NCBI GenBank assembly: GCA_018398585.1
Contig: JAGTTD010000014.1
Location: 18,723,387-18,787,386 of the forward strand
Source of the DNA: Simmondsia chinensis
Lineage: Eukaryota > Streptophyta > Magnoliopsida > Caryophyllales > Simmondsiaceae
DNA: 64,000 nt
Direction of reading: 5' to 3'
The translations under genes and the position numbers were made by a program. The notes under the pieces were generated by a model that ran no database searches, was not told the origin of the DNA, and saw nothing but the letters and a program-made list of their open reading frames with translations. Positions 11,248 to 23,000 of this stretch are shown here, one piece after another (position 1 is the first letter of the stretch; every line of letters begins with the position of its first letter).

Positions 11248-11564
11248 AGTCTTGCATGAGCTATAGCACTTGTTGTTGAACACGAGTTGCTTGCTCCTGC
11301 TGCAACGCATCAACCGTAACAATACCAGCTCCAACAGCTTGACTTCTATTGTAAATCATGCTTGATTCAATACAAACTCAATTTAATTGAAGTAAATTCA
11401 ACTAAATCAAATGTAAATCATCAAGCTACAGCGAAGAAGTATCTGAATTCTGATGGTAATTGCAAGCTTCTCAATCAAGAATCCAAAAACTTAATTCCTA
11501 ATCAATTGCCGCACAATCAAGGAACTTGATATCAAATTAAGCATGATTTGGAATCAAATCAAAG

Positions 11565-11575
11565 TTCTGATACCA
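11565..11575 (-). other. Primer-binding site of the LARD-like element
   Basis: The complement of TGGTATCAGAA lies 2 bases inside the 5' LTR. This is the plant initiator tRNA-Met 3' end complement with a C-to-A change at the last base. Confidence 0.7.
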
Positions 11576-11577
11576 AT

Positions 11578-11973
11578 TGTTATGAATCAAGATCGATCTT
11601 GATTCATAACCTAGGTTTGTAGAGTTAAGATGAAAAAAGAAGTGAAAGAAGTTGTGAATTAGAGAGAGAGTTAGAGATGAGAGAGAGAATCCAACGATAT
11701 TTTTACTCATGAATAATGCTTATTACAATGCAAGACCACTACTTATACTAAGCCTAATCCAATGGCAGCTAAGTAAGATATATTGCACCAAGACACCTAA
11801 CATAACCGACTCCTAACCAACTAGCCGCCAATAGACCTTTAACTAACACTTGACATGAAGAACTAACAAACATTAAGCTATCATAAGCTAATACATGACT
11901 TAAGCTACTTATTACATCATTGAATTATTAATACTAAATCATCCTATATCCAAAATATAGTCGGGTCATGACA
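11578..11973 (-). repeat. 5' LTR of the LARD-like element
   Basis: 396 bp, uninterrupted. On the plus strand it begins TGTTATGAATC, which includes a near-palindrome around 'gatcgatc', and ends GTCATGACA. It matches the split copy at 1664-1959 plus 7758-7852. The split copy lacks about 10 bp near its middle. Confidence 0.8.
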
Positions 11974-12961
11974 AACGCCATGGAGAATCCACTGTCCTAA
12001 GTCGTTTATGCCCCCATAGAGGTACAATGGGATGAATGGCACTTCAACCCCAGAGTTAACATGGCACCCATCTCAGCAGTATACTCCGGGGAGATGGGTT
12101 CAAGTACACCCCAACTTGCTCAGTAACGGAGGAGATAATATTTTGAAAGAGAGAGAGAACGCCATGAAGAAGAAGTAATATCTAACTTAATTGTATCTTT
12201 CAATTTGTTTTAAACAAAACCCTATGGGACCGAATTTATAGAGCAAATTCCTTGTAAGTTAAGGAAAAGATTATGGCTAAGAATCCGCCTTAAATAAGAA
12301 GAGTGGTGGATATGGAGAGCCTAAAAATCCGGTTGGGTATGGGACAAAATCAGTTAAGGAAAGAGCGGGAAAAGACGCTATCAAAATGCATACTTGAGCT
12401 CGAGCTGATACCTCGAGCCTCGAGACTAGACTATGGACAACTTCTCAAGGTAGCACCCTCAAGGTCAATTAAGGAAGACACCTTGAGCTTGAGCAAAAGG
12501 CCTCGAGCACAACCTAACAACAAGAACTCATCACGAGTTCCTTTACGACAACTTAAAAAAAATACAATGGTCGTAAAAAATAAAAGTCTAGGTTAGAAAA
12601 AGGCCACACCACACCGTGACGGCTCGGCAAGGAGGGGCGGGCGAGTGTATGCGCGCATGGTCCGTAAAACCTACTCTAGGTCTCTCAAGACTTTACTAAG
12701 TATAAAGAGAAAGGGATATATAAATTAGACTTCTCTTCTCTAGAATTTCTATGTGGCATTGGGGTGTTCTCTTCAAGACATTAAAATTGAAGCACACCAA
12801 ATTCCAACAGTAATCCCTAGCATTACAACATTCATTAGTAAGAGTAACCATTAGTTTTGATCAATAATACTAGAGGGATAGGCACAATAATAGTAAAACA
12901 AGACCTACAGGGAACATGATCATAATTCATTGAAAATCTTACTTGTAATAGATAATAAAAA
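11974..12961. other. Unassigned repeat-like spacer
   Basis: About 1 kb between the LARD-like element and Copia-1. It holds a promoter-like AT-rich stretch, a CTCGAG-rich section (12395-12500) and a short GC-rich block (12600-12660). The phrase 'aacgccatg' occurs twice (11974 and 12160). It may be an LTR remnant of an unrelated element, but I find no partner copy. The open frame at 12303-12596 has no recognisable domain, so I do not call it a gene. Confidence 0.4.
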
Positions 12962-13540
12962 TGTTAGTTTTTCTTTAATAAAAATTTGTTTAAACAACAC
13001 CAAGTTTTTTGGAATTAAAAAGAAAAATTAATAAATAAATTAATTAATATAATATACCGTTTGCTGGAGAATCACTAATTTGGGTCAATATTGCATTGAA
13101 AGCCTATAATTAAATTGCCAACAGTAAGCTCTCATTTTGATTCTCAACGGGTAGATGTACGTTATTTTGGTTTGGTAATACTCCTAATTCTATCTTATAA
13201 ATAGGAGATTAAAATGTTGTATTGCTACACAAGAATTCATCTTAATCTTACTCACCATCTTTTACTATAATTCCCCTCTTTATTTTTTGGGTTAAGGGTG
13301 TTTGGTTTGTGTAGTTTTGGCCTTTTAAATCAGTGCAGGATCTAAGAGTGATAGCGGTTGCTGAGCGTTGTATCCTGGGGACAGCATGTTGTACACCTAC
13401 TGCATCGGGTTTATCCGTAGGAGCGTGGAAACAGTCTTAAAGAGAGCGTGATCCGTGCATCGCTGATCATCTCTACTTCATCGATAATTCTTCATTTCCA
13501 CGCTATTGAGGTAATACCATTTTTATTTATTTCTCTAACG
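12962..13540 (+). repeat. Copia-1 5' LTR
   Basis: 579 bp. A TATA-like 'tataaatagg' occurs near 13196 and a GC-richer R/U5 region follows. The terminal CA is changed to CG. Confidence 0.9.
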
Positions 13541-13556
13541 ATTTTAAGACGGTTTT

Positions 13557-14378
13557 ATGGATGCGACTATTGCCAATACTACCTCTACCATACCTACCTC
13601 CAATCATCCTAGCAAGCATTTTCGCTTTGCCGGTGAGCATTTCAAACGATGGGCGAAAAAGGTCCTATTTTATTTAAAACTTATGAAGGTAGTGTGGATT
13701 CTCAATAATGACGACCCTAATGAGAAAGATGTCAATAACATGAATGATGAGGGAAAAAAAAGGAACATGCTACTCTGGTAGAAAAATGGGAAAATGATGA
13801 AGAGGATTGTAAAAATTATATTCTTAATTGTCTTTCAGATGATCTTTATGATTATTATCCCATTTACTACGAAAGTGCAAAAAAAATTTGGACGGCACTA
13901 CAGGAAAAATATGATACTGAACAAGCTGGGGTGAAAAAGTATGCTCGTAGCAAATTTTTTCGCTTCAAAATGGTAGAAGATAAATCCGTCCAAATACAAA
14001 CACGAGAACTTCTCAATCTTGTTAATGACATCAAAATTGAAGGTGTCAAAATAGTATGAGCAAATGCAAGTAGCTGCGATAATAGATAAACTCCCGGAGT
14101 CTTGGAAGGAATTCCAGAAAAGACTTCGTCACAAACAAAAGGAACTAACAACCGAGAGCCTCATGGCACGACTTCAATGTGAAGAAGAAGCAAGAAAACA
14201 AGACAACAATGGGGTAACTAATGGAGATCGCAGTAAGGTAAATTTTATTTTTACCAATGAAAACACTCCTAAGGGTCAAAATAACAAGTCCAATGCCTAT
14301 CTTAAGCCTAAGGGGAATGGAATGAAATATAATGGACCTCGTAAAAATGGTCCTAAAAATGGTTTTAAATATGGTTAA
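13557..14378 (+). pseudogene. Copia-1 gag, N-terminal part (broken)
   Basis: The ATG at 13557 opens only 16 bases after the LTR. The first block has the 'FAGEHFKRWAKKVLFYLKL' motif typical of Copia gag (UBN2/gag-polypeptide family). The frame is lost at an A-run near 13757 and passes a TGA near 14057, then returns in the original phase from 14064 with '[12 protein letters not shown]' and a Lys/Asn/Gly-rich tail. Near 14370 it ends in a stop, and another shift leads to the zinc-knuckle frame. Confidence 0.85.
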
Positions 14379-14447
14379 AAATCAAAAAAACAAGGCAACC
14401 CACCGAATGGTCAAGGGCAACATAAACGTATTAACATCGCTTGTTTC

Positions 14448-15350
14448 AATTGTGGAAAAATGGGTCATTTTGCCAGAGATTGTCGTTATAGGAAAAAAGG
14501 ACTCACACCTCAAGCTAATGTGACCGAAGAGCCACTTGTGGCTATGTTAACAGAAATTAATCTATTGGAAAATTATGATGGATGGTGGGCTAATACAGGT
14601 GCCTCTAGACATGTATGTCATGACCGAAATTTGTTTAAGACCTATTCCGCCGTGGAGGCTGAGAAAAAGGTTCTACTTGGTGACTCTCACACAACTAAAG
14701 TTTTAGGCATTGATAAAATTGAAATTAAATTTACTTCCGGCCGTGTTTTGACCCTTAAGGAAGTGTTGCATACCCCTAAAATCCGCAAAAATTTAATGTC
14801 TGGATATTTGCTAAATAAAGAGGGTTTCAAACAAACTATTGAGTCTGACGAATATGTGATCACCAAAAATAATGTCTTCGTTGGGAAGGGGTATGCATGT
14901 GATGGTATGTTTAAGTTAAACGTTGAAATGAATAAAGATAACTCAGTTTCTGTTTATATTGTTTCTTGTGCAAATGCTTGGCATGCTCGTCTTTGTCATA
15001 TGAATAGTAAGTATATGAACTTTATGTGTTTTCTTGGTTTAATTCCTAAACTTAGCAATAAGTTTGAAAAATGTGAGAATTGCAGCTTGACCAAGATTAG
15101 TAAAAGCCCTCACAAATCGGTTCATAGGAGTACCAAATTATTAGAACTTATTCATTCTGATATATGCGAATTTGAAGGAATTTTAATCCGTGGTGGTAAA
15201 AGATGTTTTATAACATTTATCGATGATTTCTCTAGGTACACCTATGTCTACTTAATTAAAAATAAAAGTGAAGCATTCGAAAAGTTGAAAATTTTTGTGA
15301 GCATTCGAAAAGTTGAAAATTTTTGTGAAAGAAGTGGAAAATCGTTTTAA
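14448..15350 (+). pseudogene. Copia-1 zinc knuckle, protease, integrase N-terminus (broken)
   Basis: A CCHC knuckle ('CFNCGKMGHFARDC', 14448-14489) is followed by a protease region in which the active-site D-S-G/D-T-G reads N-T-G ('WWANTGASRHVCHD'), so the catalytic Asp is lost. A gag-pre-integrase HHCC module follows ('HARLCHM', then 'CENCSL'). The integrase core starts with its first Asp ('HSDICEF'). The frame ends at a 28-bp tandem duplication (15273-15328) that shifts phase. Confidence 0.88.
15273..15328 (+). repeat. Perfect 28-bp tandem duplication in Copia-1 integrase
   Basis: 15273-15300 and 15301-15328 are identical (GCATTCGAAAAG...TTTGTGA). Because 28 is not divisible by three, it causes the frameshift between the two integrase frames. 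Confidence 0.95.
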
Positions 15351-17654
15351 TAAAAAGGTTAAAAGTTTTAGAACTAATAGAGGTAGGGAATATGAAACTT
15401 TTGGGCTAATAGATTTTATTCGTTCGGAAGGGATACTACATGAAGTCACTCCTGCTTACTCCCCTCCCTCAAATGGGTGGTTAAACGTAAGAATAGGACA
15501 CTAATTGGCTACACCAATGCTATGATGGTTAGTGCTAGTGTACCTAAGAATTTATGGGGGGGAAACGATACTCACTACCAACTATGTTTTTAATAAAGTG
15601 CCTCAGAAAAAGATACTCCAAACGCCTTATGAATTATGGAGGGGGAGACAACCTAACTTGAATTACCTAAAGGTTTGGGGTTGTGTAGCCTTTGCTAGGA
15701 AAATAGACCCCAAAATTCCTAAATTAGGAGAAAGAGCTATTAGGTGTGTCTTTATAGGATATGCCTTTCATAGTAAAGCATATAGATTTTTGAAGCTAGA
15801 GGGTAATATCGTTATAGAGACAATGGATGCTATATTTTATGAAGATAAGTTTCCTTTTAAAATGAATATTAATGGACATATTGAAAATTCCTCGAAGGTT
15901 GAACTTTATAGTACATTTCCAGTTGATTCTTCATCCTTAGAACCTAGAAGAAGTAAAAGACCTAGGATTCAAAAGGATTTTGGCCCTGACTATTTACTTT
16001 ATAATATACATGAACATCCTCTTATTATTGAAGATGCCATATGTCTAGTCGAGGATGAACCTAGGTCTATACAAGAAGCTCTCACCTCACCCGATTCTGA
16101 ATTTTGGAGAGAAGCAATTAATGACGAACTAGACTCATTACATGCTAATAAAACATGGAAGTTAGTAGACTTACCCGAAGGTTGTAGAACTATAGGGTGT
16201 ACGTGTGTACTTAGAAGAAAACGTAAACCTAATGGTTCCATAGATAAATTCAAGGCTAGGTTGGTAGCAAAAGGTTTCACACAGAAAGAAGATATTGACT
16301 TCCTTGATACGTATTCTCCTGTAGCAAAAGTCTCTTCTATTCGGGGCTTAGTCGCCATAGCCGCTGTACTTAATTTAGAAATACATCAGAAGGATGTAAA
16401 AACGGCCTTTTTAAACGGAGACTTAGATGAGAAAATTTACATGGACCAACCTGAAGGATTTGTAGAACCAGGTAATGAACACAAAGCGTGTAAATTAACA
16501 AAATCTCTATATGGGCTCAAACAAGCCCCTAAGCAATGGCATGAAAAATTCAATGCTTGTTTAGTAGATAATGGCTTTAGAATAAATGAGAGTGACAAGT
16601 GTGTTTACTATAAGTCTGTTGGTGTTTTTCATGTGATAATCAGTTTGTATGTGGATGACTTACTTATTTTTGGCACTAATCTAGATATTATAAATTCTAC
16701 TAAGACCATGCTCAAAAGGAATTTTGACATGAAAGATATGGCCATGGCTAATGTTATCCTTGATATGAAATTAAATAGATCTAGTAATGGCATTTTACTT
16801 GATCAATCTCATTATGTGAGAAGATTTTGAAAAAATTCAAATGCTTTGATTGTATGCCTGCTAGCACACCATTGGATCCAAATGTTAGCCTAGTTCCCAC
16901 TGAAAAGAATGAGGATATCATTAATCAAAGTGAATATGCTAAAATTATTGGTAGCCTCAGATATGCTATCGATACAGTACGTCCTGATATTGCGTATGCA
17001 GTTGGTGTTTTGAGCAGGTTCACGCATAAACCGTCCTTCCATCATTGGACTGCTATTAATCGTTTAATGAGATATCTAAAAAGGACTATGAATTATGCTT
17101 TATGTTATAACAGATTTCCAACTGTAGTTGAAGGCTTTTGCGATGCAGATTAGAACTCTCACACTGGAGATGCTGTGTCTACTAGTGGCTATGTATTCAC
17201 CTTAGGTGGTGGTGCAATAAGTTGGAAATCAAAGAAGCAAACTATTATAGCAAAGTCCACAATGGAGGCAGAGCTTATTGCTTTATCTATAGCATGTGAT
17301 GAGGCAAACTGGTTGAAAAACCTGTTATATGATATCCCTATGTGGGAAAAACCAGTTCCATCTATATTGTTGCATTGTGATAGCACCGCGGCCATTGGAT
17401 GGGTGCATAATAAATATTATAATGGAAAATCTAGGTCTGTGAGGAGAAAACATAGTATAGTAAGAGAACATCTTACTAATGGCGTCATAAATAATGTTCA
17501 TGTGAGGTCACACGATAATATTGCTGACCCGTTAACAAAAGTTCTAGCTAGAGATAAGATCTGGATAACATCGAGGGGGATGGGGCTGAAGCCCAAAGAG
17601 GAAAAAGTTTCCCATGAGGATACCCTGAAAACGAACAAACGAATCATGGAGTAA
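15313..17654 (+). pseudogene. Copia-1 integrase C-terminus, RT, RNase H (broken)
   Basis: Integrase resumes after the duplication. Its second catalytic Asp is Asn ('RTNRGREYE') and the Glu region is degraded ('SNGWLNVR'). A frameshift near 15500 leads to a 432-codon block (15532-16830) with the RT domain: 'KARLVAKGFTQKE', 'DVKTAFLNGDL', 'GLKQAPKQWHEKF' and an intact YVDD at 16648-16659. After a further shift near 16830, RNase H follows ('YAKIIGSLRYA', '[18 protein letters not shown]', '[15 protein letters not shown]'). A TAG at 17151-17153 replaces the Trp of the 'FCDADW' motif (TGG to TAG). At least four lesions make pol non-functional. Confidence 0.9.
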
Positions 17655-18124
17655 CTGGGGTAGCATGCTTTGTATTTGAAATTAATTGATAGCCCATCCC
17701 TATGGTGTCGAATATGCTCATTTGTGACCGTAATTGAGGTTGAGCTAATACAACTCTTAATGCGGTCTATAGCCCATACGGGTGGGATGTGTGGCCACAA
17801 GCACATCCTTGATGGACCTACCTATATGAGTGTAGAGGTAAAGGCCGCCTCTTATGAGAACTTGGGCTAGTTCTCTAGAGCACTCATGAAATCTAGATGA
17901 TGCACAAGGCCATAATGTGCGAGCTTCCAAAACTAATATACACTCTGAGCTTTCATATGTGTGATGCATTCTATGTGCCTTCAAGAAGTTAAAGTTTCAA
18001 GGCTAAGTCCACTCTAACTCTAGTACGAGAATTGTTGAAACACTAGTAAGGGTTTTGAAGCAAGGCTACTCTTATGACGTATAAAAGTTCTGCTTAATCT
18101 AAATTTTTATTAAAAGTCGGGGAT

Positions 18125-18701
18125 TGTTAGTTTTTCTTTAATAAAAATTTGTTTAAACAACACCAAGTTTTTTGGGGAAAAAAAAGAAAAAAGAAAAAAT
18201 AAATTAATTAATATAATATACCGTTTGCTAGAGAATCACTAATTTGGGTCAATATTGCATTGAAAGCCTATAATTAAATTGCCAATGGTAAGCTCTCATT
18301 TTGATTCTCAACGGATAGATGTATGTTATTTTGGTTTGGTAATACTCCTAATTCTATCTTATAAATAGGAGATTAAAATGCTGTATTGCTACACAAGAAT
18401 GCATCTTAATCTTACTCACCATCTTCTACTATAATTCCCATCTTTATTTTTTGGGTTAAGGATGTTTGGATAGTGTAGTTTTGGCTTTTTAGATCAGTGC
18501 AGGGTCTAAGAGTGATGGCGGTTGCTGAGCATTGTGTCCTGGGGACGGTGCGCTGTACACCTACTGCATCGGGTTTATCCGTAAGAGCGTGAAAACGGTC
18601 TTAAAGAGAGCGTGATCCGTGCCTCGCTCAGCTCTACTTCATCGGTAATTCTTCATTTTCACGCTATTGAGGTAATACTATTTTTATTTATTTCTCCAAC
18701 A
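18125..18701 (+). repeat. Copia-1 3' LTR
   Basis: 577 bp, TGTTAG...CCAACA, followed by the AAAAA target duplication. Confidence 0.9.
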
Positions 18702-18717
18702 AAAAATAATAACATTA

Positions 18718-18721
<4 letters not shown>

Positions 18722-18748
<27 letters not shown>
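18722..18748. repeat. (AT)n microsatellite
   Basis: About 13 AT repeats a short distance after the Copia-1 3' TSD. Confidence 0.9.
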
Positions 18749-18771
18749 AGTGATCTTAACATTTTACCTAT

Positions 18772-19371
18772 TGTCACGAGCTTGACTTTCCCTGCGCTAT
18801 GACATTGTCATGACAGTGCCGTGACATTGTCATTAGGCACGTATCCCTTGTCCAAGAAGCAGCCCAGTTCGCAGCCCAGTCGCGCCTATCCGTGTCCCAG
18901 TGTCGGCCCAGTTCGCGTCCCCCAGTCGCCTGTCCGCCTCTAGATGTAGGCCCAAGCTAGCCTAGTTCGCTCCCAAGGCGTGCGCCCGCCCCAACCAGCC
19001 CAACAGCACAGTACAAGGTGCCAGCTGTCCCTTCCAGAAGATTCCAGCAGCTTCTAGAACCAGCCAGCTCACTATTGTACCGTACAAATTAAATCTTATC
19101 TTTGTTTCAGCATTAGTAGATATTTTCCTGATACTTTTAGATAATTTCCTGATATTTTTCAGATATTTCTAGATATTTTGCCTTGTTTTTCAGCAATAAA
19201 TAGGAGGTTGTAATTATGAGTTGAGCATCCAATGAAAATATATGAAATCTCTCTTTTCTCATCTCACTTTCTTCCTCTTTTCTCTCATCTAATTTCACCT
19301 CTATCTCTCATTTAACTCTATCTCCAAAACAATCCTGATTTTGACATTGTCACAACCCCGGGTTCGTGACA
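18772..19371 (+). mobile_element. Solo LTR, 600 bp, unassigned family
   Basis: Starts TGTCACGAGC and ends GGTTCGTGACA, flanked by CCTAT (18767-18771) and CCTTT (19372-19376), a 4/5-matching target duplication. It contains a TATA-like 'caataaatagg' near 19193 and a CT-rich leader-like 3' part, as other LTRs in this window do. No second copy or internal region is present. It ends about 525 bp upstream of the host start codon in the same orientation. Confidence 0.7.
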
Positions 19372-19896
19372 CCTTTTACACTAAATAACTTAACAAATTC
19401 ATTAACAGCCCAATAAAAATGATATTGTAAAAAAAATTTAATATAATACATAACTGATATAATATATGATATACTTTTAATTAAGATAACAATATCATTT
19501 TTTATTTCAAACAAGAACCGTACCTAAACTACAAATATTTGATAAAAAAAAAAAAGAGTACATAAACTAAAAATAATTAAAATAAACAGTGGCATGCGGT
19601 AAATACGAAGACCGGTAAGAAGATGATTATTGCAAATGAGGTTTGCCCAAAACCGACGGTGACAAGAAAGAGAGAGGGTGAGAGGGGTCCCCATTGTTCT
19701 GTTTCCTTCAATCCTTTGACCTCTCATCTCTTCCCCCTTCCCCCCCCCCCCCCCCGAGCATCTTAATCTTCAACTCCGAGGTTTGGGAACCAACACTTTT
19801 AATCGGAAGGAGGAAGCTTGAATTTGTGATCAATTTGTAAGGATTTGGTGAATTGAATTGAATTAGGTTTTGTGACTTTTCTGAAACAAAAGAGCG
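19372..19896 (+). promoter_or_regulatory. Upstream region and 5' UTR of the RING-H2 gene
   Basis: This region holds AT-rich DNA, then a C-rich stretch with a run of 15 C (19741-19755), then a purine-rich leader to the ATG at 19897. I cannot place the transcription start or a TATA box with confidence. The C-run lies about 140 bases upstream of the ATG. Confidence 0.45.
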
Positions 19897-20053
19897 ATGG
19901 GATTGGGTGAAACGGATGTAATTGATGATTGTGATGGCGGGGCCAAATCAATTAGCTCGTTCAATGTCTCCTGTTCGATTTGTCTTGATCCTGTTACGAA
20001 TAATGGTCATAGATCTTGGGCTAAGCTCCAATGCGGTCATGAGTTTCATCTTG
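19897..20053 (+). CDS. RFI2-like: RFI2-like exon 1
   Basis: 157 nt, ATG to G|gtacgt. Encodes residues 1-52 plus the first base of codon 53, covering RING ligands C26 to H51. Confidence 0.92.
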
Positions 20054-23000
20054 GTACGTTAAGAATACAACCACTAAGATCTGATTATGAATTTAAACAA
20101 TTGATTATAGTGGAATTTTGGATCAGGGCCCAACATAATCCCAAGCAACCGTTTGGAGCCCCAAATTTTAGGTGCTCTAAATTTTTGGGTGTGGTTTTTA
20201 AAGTATTAATGGATAATATTTGTAAGTTTTATAATTAGAATTTTTATAATTTGTTGCATCAATATTATGGTTTTTTTAAGAGAAATATTATTATATACAA
20301 AGGACTTCATCTAAAATTTCACTTAGGGTTGGAAAATGTCAGGACCGGTCTTGAAGTGGATACACTTTGCAATGTTCATGTGAAGATTTCGTGGTGCTTG
20401 ATTTTCTATAGCGATCCTTGTAGTCTGGAGATTTGTTTCATGTGTAGATGTGGTGTTCGTATTAAGGGAAGCTATTATTGAAGAATCAGAGAGATAGATT
20501 GTTTGGAGAAATGTGTGATCAGACTGTTACTGTTGTTGAATTGTTTTCTAAATGAGATTAGCAGAAGAAACATATGAAGCGACCCTATTAAGATTTAGAG
20601 CACCCATAAAGTCCTTTATTTGATAGGTAAGTAGGATTAGATGATTTGAATCTAGGACCTTTCGGCCTCAACATTAGTACAGTTTTATGATGTAACTGGG
20701 ACCGATGTTGCAGTTTGTGAAGCCACGGATTTATTATCCAAAAGGTAGCTGCAGCCTTTAGGGAAGAATGTTTGATTGCAAGGTTTCCTTAGACAGTCAG
20801 CGGCCTGTCATTTGGGATCATCCTTTTACTTGTTTCCTAAGATGGAAAGCATTTACGGAGCTTTGTGTTTCTGAAGTTTCTTCGAGGCTTGATCTTTCAT
20901 CTAGTTATATTGCATAGCAACCATCAGAAAATGAGGTTGCTTGTTTTTCTTGGGTTCTGATCAGCTCCTTCTCTATGAAGTCTGTTTTGTGGTGGTATTG
21001 CTGTCAAAATAACTTTAACGAATATCTCAGTTCAAGCATGCATTAGTTTCTGGACAACAAAGATAAATAATGTTCATCACCGTTCGAAAAAAAGTCATGT
21101 GTGTGTGGTTTTTCTTTGCTGCTTAGGTGAATAGCTTGAAGGTGGGCCTTGAGAGAGTTATTTAGGCATATGGTCTGATGTGGGTGCAACTAGTATTCTT
21201 GGACATGTTTTGCAAATCAGATGCTATTTAGGGTTCTCTGTGGGTGAACAAAAATGTTACAGCTGAAATTGAATAAAGGAGGAACAAAAGGGAGAAAATG
21301 TTTCAGTGAAATTGCATAATGTAAATATATCGGAAATAATAAGGAATTTTTAGTAGTTGTATGGTTGCACTGCGGGGGTGGCAAACTTGGAGAATTATTA
21401 CTGATCCTTTTCCTCGCTGTTCTCTCACCATGTTGATAGACATCATCATGATGCAAGTTTTCTTGGTGTTGCCGAGTTTTCTGCTAGAGGAATATGCCAA
21501 TTGTGGGCTCGCTTGTCTTAGGTACCTTTAAAATCGCTTGAGTCAACTTACTATCTGTTTTTTTTTTTTTTTTGTTCCTTTTGGGAGGGGAATGTGGCTG
21601 CTGCCATGGTGACTGGCTCACTAGAGGGGAATGTATTTGCATTGACTTTTCATCTATTAATGGCTATACTTACAGTAATGTTTTTCATGAGCTTTATATT
21701 TACTTTTTGCTGTATGATATTTATCATGGTTGTCTACAGATTGCATTGGTTCTGCATTTAATGTCAAGGGAGCAATGCAATGCCCTAATTGCAGAATGGT
21801 TGAGAAGGGTCAGTGGCTATTTGCTGCTGGGTGTCGTTCATTTCCAGAATTTACCTTTGACGATTGGGCCCATGATGATGATTTGTATGATTTAAGTTAC
21901 TCTGAGATGGTAAAGTTTGGATTTTTTTAGTACTTAATGTCTCTAACATCATTGTAGACCTAAGACATTAAATATGTTTTTTCCCTTCTATGAAAGCAAG
22001 CGAATCTTAGGCAGATTTCTTTTTTTTTTTTTTTTTTCCCCCCCCTTTATTAGTGAAGCTACTTTTATGTAACCTACTGTCAGGTTCAACCAACTTTTTG
22101 GTTCATTTAGTTCTCACGAGATTAGTACTATGAAAGAGTATATATCTCTTGGCTTTACAGAGATGATTACTGACTATGTTTATGTTTAAAAAAAAAAAAA
22201 TGGTTCTGACACCCAATATCGTGGCGCCAAATGTTGTTTTAGGAGTAGCCAATGAGAATAAGATGTCTTGGTGCAGGATCATCCTTTCTGGTCAACCCCA
22301 CCAGCTTGCAATTGAGGCAGTTAGTGTGAGCTCATTTCCCACGGCAAAACACTCCCATAACTACAGTAAGACACAGCTACAACCTAACTATAGCTACAAT
22401 ACTTCTCATCAATACCAACAGAGACATTATTAGACTTGACACTGGATATAGGATCTCTAAGGCATGAAACTCTAGCATGGAAAACACGCAAGAATTTTAT
22501 CTTTGGAAACCTGAAAATGTGATGCTTATTTGGTTGTCAGTCTGGCCAGACATATGACTCCTATTTGGTTTATCCGGGATGTAAATACAGAGTAGCAACA
22601 TACTGTGGAGCAAGTAAAACTGAGCGCAGGGACCTGGTCACCTCAATGCATAATTGTGCTAGCATCCATCTAAGATTGCACCCAATTTGATCTGAAGAAG
22701 TTTGTACCTCTTCAAGGAAAAGATGATAAAGTAGCTTCCTGGGCAATTTTGCCAACTTTGCAAGGCAGACATCTGTACCAGGCTGAGAAAATCTGATGTG
22801 TGTGAATTAGCAAGCATACTAAGTTGATCAATTAATAAAATGATGAATAGAGTATCATTCTCACGAGGATTGTTTATTGATTGAGTACCAAAATTACTAT
22901 ATCTAATTCTGTTTGAACAATCGAATCTTGAAGTTTGAATGTGAAAATTAAAGAAAGATTAAAGAACTTAAAAGCACTCCTATTTATAGGTGAGTTCATG

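Larger units (their letters stand above)
1664..11973 (-). mobile_element. Non-autonomous LTR retrotransposon (LARD-like), minus strand
   Basis: Two direct copies of a ~396-bp LTR bound this element. One is at 11578-11973. The other is at 1664-1959 continued at 7758-7852, and Gypsy-1 splits it. Read on the minus strand, each LTR starts TGTCATGACC and ends CATAACA. Just inside the right LTR is the complement of TGGTATCAGAA (11565-11575), an initiator-tRNA-Met type primer-binding site, which fixes the orientation as minus. The internal region (7853-11577, about 3.7 kb) encodes no recognisable protease, RT, RNase H or integrase, only fragmentary unknown ORFs. Near its 3' end the minus strand reads like the 'LEDKN' tail common at the end of Gypsy polyproteins, then runs into an expanded purine tract. 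The 5-bp flanks (CGCTC left, AACGC right) do not match, so a TSD is not demonstrable. Typical LARDs may be larger, so the class name is provisional. Confidence 0.72.
12962..18701 (+). mobile_element. Copia-1: Ty1/Copia element, complete but decayed
   Basis: 5,740 bp. The 5' LTR is 12962-13540 and the 3' LTR is 18125-18701 (579 and 577 bp, TGTTAGTTTTTC...CAACA, with the 5' copy ending CG instead of CA). The TSD is AAAAA (12957-12961 and 18702-18706). The order gag, protease, integrase, RT, RNase H is diagnostic of Copia. The polypurine tract AAAAGTCGGGGAT (18112-18124) abuts the 3' LTR. About 470 bp of non-coding tail (17655-18124) lies between RNase H and the 3' LTR. No standard TGGTATCAGAGC primer site follows the 5' LTR. 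Confidence 0.92.

Noticed and set aside
12303..12596. 97-aa frame upstream of Copia-1
   Set aside because: Low-complexity Leu/Ser/Arg sequence without homology signals, in unassigned repeat-like DNA.
20251..20481. 76-aa frame in intron 1
   Set aside because: Lies between a good donor and acceptor of the RING-H2 gene and has no conserved features. Joining exons 1 and 2 directly completes the RING.
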